Shown here piece by piece: positions 57,879 to 63,871 of a stretch of 64,000 bases of DNA. The stretch comes from Heliocidaris tuberculata (lineage: Eukaryota; Echinodermata; Echinoidea; Camarodonta; Echinometridae): positions 27,794,140 to 27,858,139 of the forward strand of contig CM046836.1 in assembly GCA_025618425.1 (NCBI GenBank), in the 5' to 3' direction. The translations under genes and the position numbers were made by a program. Position 1 is the stretch's first letter. Every line of letters starts with the position of its first letter. The notes below the pieces were generated by a model that saw only the letters and a list, made by a program, of their open reading frames with translations, searched no databases and had not been told where the DNA came from.

Positions 57879-58963
57879 CCTGAAGTGAAGAGATATAATA
57901 TTCCATCACAAAGTTAAGCTTTATGATGAGTCTAAACATTTCTTTGTTCATTATAAAGAAAGAAAACATTTCATTCCAGTGATAGGTTCCCTTGGAAATA
58001 TGTAGAGTTCTTTTTGTGGAACTTTATCATGTTTTAACAGATTCAGGGAAATATTATCAATTATTATAACTTCACAGAATTGTTATGAACGCATTCATGT
58101 ACAAGTGTTTAACCTGTCAAAAGATTCTTAATTCAGATATTAATATATTGCTATGAATTAAGATATTAAATATTTAGATTTAGCAAATTACTGGGAATAG
58201 GTATTATTCATGTTAATTTGGTAAGGTGTTTATGTTTATCTAGTTTATGGAAAATAGCTAATTATTGTCTTAGAGCATTTAGTGTGGTCACAATAACCCT
58301 TTGTTTTAAGGTTTCGTTTTTTCTTAGACGCACTGCATATTCTTTTGTAACCCTTGTTTTTGAATAGTTTACATTGATAAGGTTTATTACACATAATCAT
58401 TTGTGTAAATTAGTCTCCTGTTTGCACGATTACCAGAGTCTTTAGCGGCAGTACCAAAAATAGTAAAAGATCCCAGCCACAAGGTTTGGCTCGACCCCCC
58501 CCCCCCCCCCCCGCCTTGTGACAGTCATTGCTATGGATGTAACTTGTTTTGGGAGCAAAGTTTGTTTGTTTGTTTTGTTTTGTTTTACAAGGTGCCTGCA
58601 GTTTTACCCATTAGTCTGCATGAAAGAAGTAAATAAATAGCCAATAAGAAGTAAAAAGGCCTCAATATTACCTAACTTTCCGTAAATATCCTCGGTTCGA
58701 GGGCTTGTGAAGAATTCTTTGATGAAATGGATGTAACTGCCTGGCTTTCCGCACCCTTGCACCTGATGTGTGTAGGGACTGGAGTCCCACAGAGGATTGG
58801 GTGGTGCAACGATGACGTCAGCAACGTCAAAAGTCAGTCGTCCTGGTGACCTGTACTCGGGTTTAGTTGTCCAGTTAGATGGGATGAGAATAGTGATGTT
58901 CTGGAAGAAGACACGTTTTCTAGTTGCTTGATATAAGTATCGCGATCCATCGGTGAACATCCG
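28621..58963 (-). CDS. CLCA: Gene B: CLCA family paralogue, exons 2-19 (5' incomplete)
   Basis: Joined exons (minus strand): 58963-58672, 52556-52424, 51738-51564, 51317-51185, 50779-50655, 49836-49612, 48463-48277, 45558-45446, 44687-44561, 40292-40177, 38523-38229, 35699-35505, 34039-33788, 32719-32333, 32065-32007, 31715-31609, 29793-29582, 28886-28621. 3399 nt (1132 codons plus TAA). Every splice phase equals that of gene A; most exon lengths are identical. HEWGH...E and the VWA MIDAS (DTSGS) are intact. Domain order is as in gene A, ending in one membrane helix and a Lys-Lys tail. Exon 1 (start codon and signal peptide) was not found between 58964 and 64000, so the gene is open at its 5' side. 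No stop or frameshift was seen, so it looks functional. Its span is about 30 kb against 20 kb for gene A because of transposon-filled introns. Confidence 0.9.
29582..29793 (-). CDS. CLCA: Gene B exon 18: extra module with RxRR motif
   Basis: 212 nt. Encodes VRIADGYPISVESK, then CSVVVYAFRPAASDLC and KKRERRD, a match to RxRR at the same place as gene A. Acceptor CTGTAG; a Tc1/mariner end lies 27 bp upstream of it. Confidence 0.82.
29821..31337 (+). mobile_element. Tc1/mariner-superfamily element, 1.5 kb, inactive
   Basis: Ends CAGTGCGAGTCAGAAAAAA and, inverted, TTTTTTCTGACTCACACTG are near-perfect inverted repeats extending about 35 bp and flanked by TA on both sides. Inside, plus strand near 30250-30420, the peptide RSPDLTPMDFFVWGFLKSKVY is the last DDE block of a Tc1/mariner-like transposase. 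No full transposase frame remains. Sits in intron 17 of gene B. Confidence 0.8.
31609..31715 (-). CDS. CLCA: Gene B exon 17: Cys-containing module
   Basis: 107 nt. Encodes SSAPLRTSVTAQLNLFC, then NNFDTCCPESGNKA. The acceptor GTTTAG before TGTATT was chosen because the nearer ATAG site breaks the frame. Donor GTAAGC, phase 2. Confidence 0.8.
32007..32065 (-). CDS. CLCA: Gene B exon 16: short linker exon
   Basis: 59 nt. Encodes HVKSQLRNGVQINLQMDNVQ. Same length and phase as gene A exon 16. Confidence 0.82.
32333..32719 (-). CDS. CLCA: Gene B exon 15: FnIII second half and EGF-like cluster
   Basis: 387 nt. Encodes SYDLRISESSALLSVDFSS, then FALQASDDAGQMSPVSN, a shorter Pro linker than gene A, and C-D-G-M-V-C with CSCSCSDEFQGNIC. 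The donor is taken at AAC/GTAGGT, which keeps phase 1. The GTAAAC site 4 nt further on would give a frame ending in a stop in exon 16. Confidence 0.88.
32822..32872. repeat. (AT)n microsatellite
   Basis: About 25 AT units in intron 14 of gene B. Confidence 0.95.
33045..33240 (+). mobile_element. tRNA-derived SINE, copy 1 (tRNA-Arg-like head)
   Basis: 33063-33134 folds as a tRNA: 7-bp acceptor stem GTCTCCG/CGGAGAC, B box GGTTCAATTCC, T arm CCGGG/CCCGG, anticodon loop with TTCTA (anticodon TCT, Arg) and a T6 run after it. The tRNA part and the following 110 bp match, in order, the minus-strand sequence at 39550-39765, so this is a SINE family and not a lone tRNA gene. A (AT)n(GT)n tail follows. 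A working tRNA-Arg cannot be ruled out. Confidence 0.75.
33788..34039 (-). CDS. CLCA: Gene B exon 14: linker and FnIII-like first half
   Basis: 252 nt. Encodes AAPFTRSSSAGSTNVPSLP, then FPPNRVQDLRV and VVLTWTAPGDDLDIG. The donor GTAGCG is weak but keeps phase 1, as in gene A. Confidence 0.9.
34157..35245. repeat. Inverted-arm element made of TTTGGTCTAATA-type repeats
   Basis: 34157-34480 is a chain of about 15 degenerate copies of CATTTGGTCTAAT spaced about 20 bp apart. 35160-35245 carries the same words inverted (AGACCAAAT, GGACCAAATGGCAATATAC). The outermost parts of the two arms align as an inverted repeat. Intron 13 of gene B. Confidence 0.65.
35505..35699 (-). CDS. CLCA: Gene B exon 13: beta-sheet-rich domain
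   Basis: 195 nt. Encodes GADITANDGVYSRSFTEYDG, then YYGISITAANDG. Carries the conserved N-D-G-x-Y-S-R-x-F motif. Confidence 0.92.
35780..36080 (+). mobile_element. SINE-like sequence
   Basis: GGGTTCGATCGCCGG (B-box-like), then GAGCAAGGTATTTCATTTACATCG and TCTCCACCAAGG, is the layout of tRNA-derived SINEs common in marine deuterostomes. Intron 12 of gene B. Confidence 0.6.
36470..37660. repeat. Diverged tandem repeat, 325-355 bp period
   Basis: AAGTCATGCATGACTGAGCACGC near 36480, with related words near 36836 and 37160, and decayed continuation near 37470. Each copy includes GACTGAGCACAA, CTCAAATGTTACT, CAACTGTGTAATTG and CTGTTTCCATAATC in the same order. Intron 12 of gene B. Confidence 0.75.
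38229..38523 (-). CDS. CLCA: Gene B exon 12: beta-sheet-rich domain
   Basis: 295 nt. Encodes NGKWSYSIVNAYAGTQSVTF, then ATVERPGGDPV and LLDNGAG. Two codons longer than gene A exon 12. Confidence 0.92.
39225..39310. repeat. (CTT)n(CTTT)n microsatellite
   Basis: About 15 CTT units followed by CTTT units in intron 11 of gene B. Confidence 0.95.
39550..39765 (-). mobile_element. tRNA-derived SINE, copy 2
   Basis: On the minus strand CCCGTATCTGTGGCTTAGTG, then GTTAAGGCATTGTCGTTCTA and GACCCGGGTTC, align with the tRNA head of the copy at 33045-33240. The following AATTTCAAAACGGAACCCAG region aligns with its tail. The tRNA part is more decayed here. Confidence 0.7.
39837..39983. mobile_element. 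147-bp hairpin MITE
   Basis: GGGCCCTCTTGCATAAAAAG at the left is the exact inverse of the right end. The arms run about 56 bp with only a few mismatches, around a loop of about 35 bp (TTGATTTTCAGCCAATCAGG). Intron 11 of gene B. Confidence 0.85.
40034..40090. repeat. (AC)n(AT)n microsatellite
   Basis: AC run at 40005-40035 followed by AT units. Confidence 0.9.
40177..40292 (-). CDS. CLCA: Gene B exon 11: beta-sheet-rich domain
   Basis: 116 nt. Encodes GVTVTITKPD, then SPEYHENAQRKVINILIEGKAE. Donor GTAATT, acceptor ACTAG. Confidence 0.9.
41069..41392. repeat. 162-bp tandem duplication
   Basis: CGTCTTTAAAATCAATGAGA starts both copies (41069 and 41231). The copies differ at only a few positions, so the duplication is younger than the arms of the surrounding inverted repeat. 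Confidence 0.85.
42405..42915. mobile_element. TTAA-flanked MITE, copy 2
   Basis: Ends TTAAAGGGCAATCCAAACTT and AAGGTTGGATGTCCCTTTAA are imperfect inverted repeats. The interior has CCACCGCTACATCACAGTGAC, inverse to copy 1 at 14685-15149. Nested in the loop of the 40681-44070 inverted repeat. Confidence 0.75.
44470..44505. repeat. Poly-T/poly-G tract
   Basis: About 20 T followed by about 15 G. One of more than ten G or C homopolymer runs of 10 or more in introns and spacers here. Confidence 0.9.
44561..44687 (-). CDS. CLCA: Gene B exon 10: beta-sheet-rich domain start
   Basis: 127 nt. Encodes IGFSLG, then NIDPSVGTGTQFIVTYTQGS. Same length and phase as gene A exon 10. Confidence 0.9.
45446..45558 (-). 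CDS. CLCA: Gene B exon 9: end of VWA domain
   Basis: 113 nt. Encodes FSYGDNDRSAELITSLTQTADRC. Donor GTAATT, acceptor GATAG. Confidence 0.88.
45860..48250. mobile_element. 2.4-kb foldback element with internal minisatellite
   Basis: The left arm, about 45860-46545, is repeated inverted at about 47650-48250. Examples: TTTGCATAAGT / ACTTATG..TTATGCAA at the ends, TTTTCAAATGGAACAAATTT / AAATTTGTTCCATTTGAAAA, and TGAAGAATGAGGGG and its inverse. Arms of about 600 bp enclose the 66-bp repeat array. No transposase frame. It lies wholly in intron 8 of gene B between VWA exons. Confidence 0.85.
46590..47640. repeat. 66-bp minisatellite with GGACAATATTGTCC palindrome
   Basis: Copies start AGTCCTTTGG at 46911, 46977, 47043 and 47109, exactly 66 bp apart, with diverged units on both sides. 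Each unit holds the perfect 14-bp palindrome GGACAATATTGTCC and a second ATTATTGTCCGA half-site. Because 66 is a multiple of 3, a 145-codon open frame (46827-47264, plus) arises by itself with a 22-residue repeat. Confidence 0.92.
48277..48463 (-). CDS. CLCA: Gene B exon 8: VWA C-terminal half
   Basis: 187 nt. Encodes GADILLLSDGDDSGFATHP, then GVRVNTLALGSRAY. The 5' end of the large foldback element lies about 27 bp past its donor. Confidence 0.92.
49612..49836 (-). CDS. CLCA: Gene B exon 7: VWA domain core
   Basis: 225 nt. Encodes RISKAIGASSAFIDLVTDG, then WVGIVTFDGSA and CIGCGLERGME. Phase 0 on both sides, as in gene A. Confidence 0.92.
50145..50340. repeat. (AAT)n/(GAT)n-rich tract
   Basis: Degenerate trinucleotide run in intron 6 of gene B, joined to the SINE tail that follows. 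Confidence 0.85.
50335..50625 (-). mobile_element. tRNA-derived SINE, copy 3 (different family)
   Basis: Minus strand: TGGTCTAACGGATACGTCAC (A-box part), GTGGTTCAAGTCCC (B box), then AATGAGTACCCGGTAGGAAG and ATTCCTTGAAATTC, ending in an ATT-rich tail. The organisation is typical of marine deuterostome SINEs. Confidence 0.7.
50655..50779 (-). CDS. CLCA: Gene B exon 6: VWA start with MIDAS
   Basis: 125 nt. Encodes FILAQAREADDCRIVLVIDTSGSMN. The DTSGS metal-binding motif is intact. Ends at GTAAGT. Confidence 0.92.
51185..51317 (-). CDS. CLCA: Gene B exon 5: N-domain/VWA linker
   Basis: 133 nt. Encodes VVNFCDNDT, then YNLHNREAPNKQNRLC and SAWEVMRAHDDFK. Same phase as gene A exon 5. Confidence 0.92.
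51564..51738 (-). CDS. CLCA: Gene B exon 4: Cys-rich part of N-domain
   Basis: 175 nt (one codon shorter than gene A). Encodes FPYRPCQGNEYDGYEEGCL, then GTSTGSIMFG. Donor GTGAGT. Diverged from gene A at the start of the exon. Confidence 0.88.
52180..52413. mobile_element. TA-flanked MITE, copy 1
   Basis: TA-GATCTGTTCAC at the left and GTGAACAGGTC-TA at the right. The whole 230 bp matches the copy at 59316-59551 with scattered differences. The right end lies 10 nt after the exon 3 donor of gene B. Confidence 0.85.
52424..52556 (-). CDS. CLCA: Gene B exon 3: zincin HEWGH active-site exon
   Basis: 133 nt; protein identical to gene A exon 3, including HEWGHLRWGLFNEY. The two DNA copies differ at three positions, all silent. 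The donor GTAAGT is followed 10 nt later by the end of a MITE. Confidence 0.95.
53200..53245. repeat. (GT)n microsatellite
   Basis: GT/GC-GT run in intron 2 of gene B. Confidence 0.9.
53960..55848. repeat. Element with six GTCACACACGTGAC hairpin motifs
   Basis: GTCACACACGTGACC or close variants at 54321, 54477, 55413, 55435, 55632 and 55821 (GTCAC/GTGAC arms, 4-bp loop). TGGGCCATTCTT at 53960 and AAGAATGGCCCA at 55837 may be the inverted ends. A SINE (54830-55215) is nested inside. Intron 2 of gene B. Confidence 0.6.
54830..55215 (-). mobile_element. SINE, copy 4
   Basis: Minus strand: TTTTGGTCTGGTGGATAAGT, GGGGTTTGATTAATTGCC, then TTTAGCAAGACATTTATC and GCAGGGCCCTCAGGGAGAA, ending in an ATT-rich tail. 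The tail matches the fragment at 18838-18940. Confidence 0.65.
56665..57708. mobile_element. Non-autonomous hAT-type element with 8-bp target duplication
   Basis: Begins CACAGGCGTAGCCAGG and ends with the inverted CCTGTCTACGCCAGTG. Both sides carry the perfect direct repeat GTCATTGG (56657-56664 and 57709-57716). An 8-bp duplication and a CA...TG end containing GGCGTAG fit the hAT superfamily. The inside is four diverged tandem units of about 150-190 bp with GCGCGAAGCGCG. No transposase. Intron 2 of gene B. Confidence 0.88.
56945..57605. repeat. Four tandem units of about 150-190 bp inside the hAT element
   Basis: Units contain GGGGTGGGTGCAGG, CCCGCGCGAAGCGCGAA, TTTTAGCAAATTTGAGAGAA, AGGCGGAAAATTAT and TTTTCAGTTATTTGGACGCA in the same order, starting near 56945, 57148, 57298 and 57480. 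Much more GC-rich than the surroundings. Confidence 0.8.
58672..58963 (-). CDS. CLCA: Gene B exon 2: CLCA N-terminal domain
   Basis: 292 nt, phase 0 in and phase 1 out. Encodes DGSRYLYQATRKRVFFQNI, then ILIPSNWTTKPEYRSPG and GCGKPGSYIHF. Same length as gene A exon 2, about four fifths identical in protein. Confidence 0.92.
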
Positions 58964-58974
58964 CTTTAAAAGAT

Positions 58975-59060
58975 AACAAATTATTATAATAATGATAATA
59001 ATAATGATAATGAAAATGATAATAATGATAATTATAATGATGATGATGATGATAATGCAT
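58975..59060. repeat. (AAT)n/(GAT)n microsatellite at SINE tail
   Basis: Trinucleotide run immediately upstream of gene B exon 2 (starts 12 bp from the acceptor). Confidence 0.9.
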
Positions 59061-59305
59061 AATACTTGTATCGCGCTCATAGCAATGGTGCTTAAAATGC
59101 TCCAATACTAGTATTATGAATACTATGCTATGCTACTGATTTCTATCATAACATTCAAGGAATTATTTCCTTCCCTTGGTGAAAAGTGGTAAATGTAGAC
59201 TGATGGCTAGCTAAAGATCACTGGTGTCGTGCCGGGGATCAAACCCGTGACATCCATGACCAGATTACAACACACCAGCTAGCTGTCCCATGAAGATCCG
59301 CGATT
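59040..59305 (-). mobile_element. SINE, copy 5
   Basis: Minus strand: GGGACAGCTAGCTGGTGTGT, CGGGTTTGATCCCCGG (B-box-like), then ACCAGTGATCTTTAGCTAGC and AATTCCTTGAATGTTATG. Ends in the (ATC)n tail near 59050. Confidence 0.65.
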
Positions 59306-59315
59306 GACTCTAGTG

Positions 59316-59551
59316 AATAGACCTGTTCACAAATATATTCAAATTTTATGCATACTTTTAAAACAAAGGTTGTTCTTGACAACCTGAAAGCTTGTCAGAG
59401 GCTTGTCAGACATAGCAGCAAGTAATGTATGCAAACTGGATTCCAAGTATTGTAGTTCATTCATTAATAACAGGTTAATCGAATATCTCGTTACTAGGTC
59501 CCCAGGAAAGAAACATCCATAAATTTGAATAACTTTGTGAACAGGTTTATT
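59316..59551. mobile_element. TA-flanked MITE, copy 2
   Basis: TA-GACCTGTTCAC at the left and GTGAACAGGTT-TA at the right. About 90 percent identical by eye to 52180-52413. Confidence 0.85.
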
Positions 59552-59659
59552 ACTTTGTTCTTGCTTTGGGTTTTTTAAGATTCATTTTGTTGTTGTTGTT
59601 TTTTTCAGCACTGACGATTTGACGATTTACCTTTGATTAAATGGAACATGAGGCCATAC

Positions 59660-62600
59660 CAAAATAATAATAATACATTACATTTTATAGCGCTTAACAA
59701 GTTCCTAAGCGCTTTACAAAGTAAATTATTTAAATATAGTTTTTTTTTATTTAAATAGGTACTGTACTTAAACTAAAATTATGAAGCATAGCCTTAAAAA
59801 TAAGTAATTTACGTGACAAAAGAAGCATACAAAACAACTTAAGTATTAACAATAATTAAATTGAAAAATTTACATTGTTAATCTAAAAATTACTACACAT
59901 AGCCTTATACAAAGAATAAGAGACAAACCATTATAAAGTATATAGAAAGATAACAATAAACAACTACATCAGCAGAATGAAGCTGGAGAGTTACAGAGGG
60001 GAATTAAAAAGGAAAGTCTTAAGGGAAGACTTAAACACAGCAGCAGACTGGGCATCCCGCAACTCGATCGGAAGACTGTTCCAAAGCCTTGGGGCTGCCA
60101 CACATGACACAGAAGGCTCGGTCTCCATATCTTGTGCGAGTTCGGGGTCCGGGGGCGAATTGTAGATGAGCATTAGAGGATGACCGAAGTCTCGTGGATG
60201 ATGTAGGGGTCTTATGTGATAGGAGATCGATGAGTAGGGAGGTGCATGTCCATGTTTGGCTTTGCACGTCAGGAGTAGGATCTTGAAGACTGTACGTTGA
60301 GAAACCGGGAGCCAGTGAAGTGAGCGGATTATAGGGGTAATGTGATCATGTTTTCTGGTACGGGATATTAACCTAGCAGCAGTGTTCTGAATGCGTTGAA
60401 GGGGGAAGATGTGTGAGTTCGGTAATCCAAAAGTAAACTGTTACAGTAATCCAGATGGGCGGGTACGAAGGCATGAACAAGTTGTTTCGTTGTACTGTCC
60501 GATAAATACTTTCGAATTTTACCAATCTTGGAAATTCCCAATGCTGCAGCTCGACATTTTGAACGGATATGACTTGCCATGGTGAGATTCTTGTCAAGAA
60601 TGACACCGAGATCGCGTGCAGCATGAACACATCTGATGTTCGTCCCATCACCCATCTGCAACACCGGAAGACTCTCGGCACCTCTGAACTTAGAGAAAAT
60701 ATGGATGACCTCAGTCTTCGAATCATTAAAACTAAGGTTGTTCTGGAGTGACCATGTCTTAATATCCGATATGCATTGCTGTAGCCTTAGAAGTCCAACA
60801 TCCTGATCCCCAGGTCTGATAACGGCATACAGCGTCGTGTGCCCGGCAGAAGGGCGCGAACCCCAAAATTGACAAAATTTTCGATTTTCAGTTTTTGGTA
60901 ACATATGATAGGGAATTAAAAGGCCTTTCGATTGAAATGCTTCTCAACTCATATAATGCCTTAATTGTGACGTAATACCAAAAAAATATGAAAATGGTGC
61001 GGGCAGCCAAATACCAAAATCCTTCCCGGCAGAAGTGCGCGAACGCCTGTGCGCGCGGAAAACACAGTTTCGAGAAAAACGCGATTAACGATTATGCTTC
61101 ATTTTGCAGCCGCATTCTGAACTAATTAATAATTCAAACATCTTCTAAATTTCACCAAATGATAAAATAACACTTCAAGAATCATCAGTGTAAATATTGT
61201 TACCGATGGTGCTAAACTTTTAAAGATATGAATACATTTTCCGTTCACGACCTTCTGCTGGGAACAAATTACGCGAAACCAGTGTTTTTCTTCCCGGCAA
61301 ATGGGCGCGAACAACGGAACATTGTTCTCGCCCTTTTGCCGGGAAGAAAATCTGCGCGACGTAGGCCCATTTTGCCCGGAAGAAGGGCGTGAAGCCTCCT
61401 GCGCATAGCCGTGTATGTGACGCGAACGTTGTTCGCGCCCTTTTGCCGGGAAGAAAAACACTGATTTCGCGTAATTTCTTCCCAGCAGAAGGTCGTGAAC
61501 GGAATATGTGTTCATATCTTTGAAAGTTTAGCACCATTGGTAATAAAATGTAAAATGATGATTCTTTAAGTGTTATTTTGTCATTTGGTGAAATTTAGAA
61601 GATGTTTGGATTATTAATTACTTCAGAATGCGGCTGCAAAAAGAAGCATAATCTTTAATCACGTTTTTCTCGAAACTGCGTTTTCCGTGCGCGCAGGCGT
61701 TCGCACCCTTCTACCGGGTACGCGACGATTGGGTGTCATCAGCGTACAATGTATGCTGAATACCGTTGTGAGATTTGATGACTTCCTCTAGGGGGCCGAT
61801 GTACAGTATAAACGCCAGAGGACCAATGACCGATCCCTGGGGAATGCCCTGTGGAAGAGCGAATGACTTAGAAAGAGCATCGTTGACAACAATCTTCTGC
61901 CTCCGATTCTCGAGATGAGAGGCCAGCCACTGTTGCGCAACACCCTTGATGCCGTATGCACGTTCGACGATGTCAATAAAATTCATATGGTCAATAGTGT
62001 TGAATGCAGAACTGTAATCTAATAGGACCAGTATTGCCTCATGACCCTTGTCGACAGCCAATAGGAGGTCGTTCATTACTTTAAGCAGAGCTGTTTCTGT
62101 AGAGTAGAACGAGCGATAGGCTGACTGCATTTCAGCAAACAGATGGTTTCTCTCTATATGCTTTCAACTGGAAACTAGAAACTCTTTCAAGTACTTTGGC
62201 GAGGAACATTTGGTTAGCTATAGGTCTATAGTTCCTTAGGTCATTGCGGTTCAGTTGAGACTTCTTTAGTAGGGGCACGACATAAGCTACTTTGAAACTA
62301 TCAGGAACATTACCAGAAGACAACGAGCCGTTTATGATGCAAGTAATGGTAGGTAGAAGTTCATCAACACATGCTTTGACAAGCCACGTTGGAAGAGGAT
62401 CTAGTTACAAGATTTAGAAGCCATGGCGCAGATCACCTTCCTGACTTGGCTTTCAGACACTGGCTCGAAAGAAGAAAATTCACTGCTACATGAAGAGATC
62501 TTCTCATTGCAACGAGGAGACACGTTGAATCCAGACGTGATAAGTTGAATTTTCCTCTCAAAGAACTCGCCAAAGTCATTTTCCAAGGTCTCGTCAGAAT

Positions 62601-62822
62601 CGTGATTCGGAAACACACGAACCGGAGTTGGGCAGGACAGTTTTTGGACGAACTTGAAAAGTTGTTTAGTCTCGCACTCTCTCAACTCCGCTGTCAGGTA
62701 CTGAGATTTGGAAACGATAAGTGTCTCATTGTAGGACTTGCAAAGATGTTGATATATCTGCTTGTGAATCTCCAGGTCCGATTTCATCATCCTCCAGAAG
62801 TAGAACTTAAACAGATATGAAG
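59660..62822 (-). mobile_element. CR1/L2-like LINE, 5'-truncated, frameshifted and interrupted
   Basis: Minus-strand blocks in order: ESQVRKVICAMASKSCN (62430 region), NYRPIANQMFLAKVLERV, MQSAYRSFYSTETALLKVMNDL, LLDYSSAFNTIDH (first RT Asp), GIPQGSVIGPLAFILYI, LYADD (61740 region, catalytic box), then after an inserted element IKTWSLQNNLSFNDSKTEV, LGVILDKNL, LDYCNSLL and APRLWNSLPIELR at 60085. The 3' end near 59700 has AAGCGCTTAGGAACTTGTTA and an ATT tail. Frameshifts near 62400, 62140 and 60420 plus the insertion make it inactive. The arrangement RT, LDYCNSLL, WNSLP is that of the CR1/L2 clade. Confidence 0.88.
60833..61727. mobile_element. 0.9-kb inverted-repeat element inserted in LINE RT
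   Basis: CGTCGTGTGCCCGG at 60833 and the inverse of CCGGGTACGCGACG at 61714-61727 are the ends. Larger arms of about 270 bp (61023-61300 and 61440-61718) are inverted copies. CCCGGCAGAAGGGCGCGAAC or variants occurs about eight times in both orientations. Removing the element rejoins the LINE frame between ADDTQ and LYAVI. No transposase and no clear target duplication. Confidence 0.88.
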
Positions 62823-63135
62823 AATAATTATCTCACACGACAATCGCCATTACAAGAGTATCCCTAACAACAACTAATGTATGCAGTTTGTTTTCTGGCT
62901 ATTGAAATAATGTGCATCGACAGGTGCAAGTAATGATTGTATCATTAAAAAGATATGCTAATTTACATTAAACACTAAAATGGCGTATTCAACAGATGGG
63001 CGTACAGAAAAATTCTTACAGTTCGCTTTCTGCTGTTAGAAGTAGGACCTGATCATCTAGTCAGGTCTGTTAAGCCCATACTTGTGAGTTCTGGGGACAC
63101 AGTTTACAAAAGCACCAAACGTTGCAGATGTACTT

Positions 63136-63871
63136 GTTAGGACCATGGACCTTACTACAGATGGACTAATAACGGGAGTCTTTCTTTGATCACATCATGA
63201 CCGCCGCCACCTGATGATGTTTATGTTGATGAGCACATTCATTTGTCATGACAATGTTGATTACGTAATCATGAATCGTCAAAGACAAAAGAACCTTTTA
63301 CCTTTCTTCGAATTCATTTCGCTGAAGTGTAATTTCAGGAAACGTATCGTGATTTAAGACCAGTTACAGGAGCAGCGAACCCAAAATTGTGACATTTTTG
63401 TGATACGAGATTATTACAGAAGTGGACACTTGTGGACATGCATCTGACCTTGACTAACTTTGAAAAATACATATCCTCTATTGTCCTATTACCTCATATT
63501 CCTGGAAAATGGATCGGATAAGTTTCAAAATGAAATTTAAAATCATTATGTTACAGCCAAATTTACAGGTCTCTCTTGTAAACTACTTCTAATTACCTAT
63601 TGAAAAATGCATATTTCAAATTTTCATTTGTACGCCACAACTGCACATGCATTTCCATGATTTTAAGCGATTCATTTTCTTTTGCGCATGCATTTGTAGA
63701 TTTCTCAAGGCACTGTTCTGGTTCTTTTGAGTCTGACTGGCGGCGGTCGTGATGAGATCAAAGCTGGGAAACATGTTTGGAATGTCATTGTGATTCTTTT
63801 GACATAGTCAGGTGCATGAATTCATTATGGTACCGATCAGTGTCCATCTGTAGTTGGGTCCATGTTAGGAC
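63136..63871. repeat. Inverted repeat, about 0.7 kb
   Basis: TTAGGACCATGGAC..ACTACAGATGGAC at the left recurs inverted as GTCCATCTGTAGTTGGGTCC near 63842. CACATCATGACCGCCGCCA recurs inverted as TGGCGGCGGTCGTGATGAG near 63738. No open frame. The rest of 62823-64000 holds nothing recognised, including no CLCA exon 1. Confidence 0.55.

Noticed and set aside
59991..60173. Independent small gene with WNSLPIELR
   Set aside because: This is the C-terminal end of the CR1/L2-like LINE ORF2, in line with the blocks upstream.
61126..61537. Coding frames inside the 60833-61727 element
   Set aside because: They arise in the inverted arms and resemble no protein; the two frames are mirror products of the same motif.
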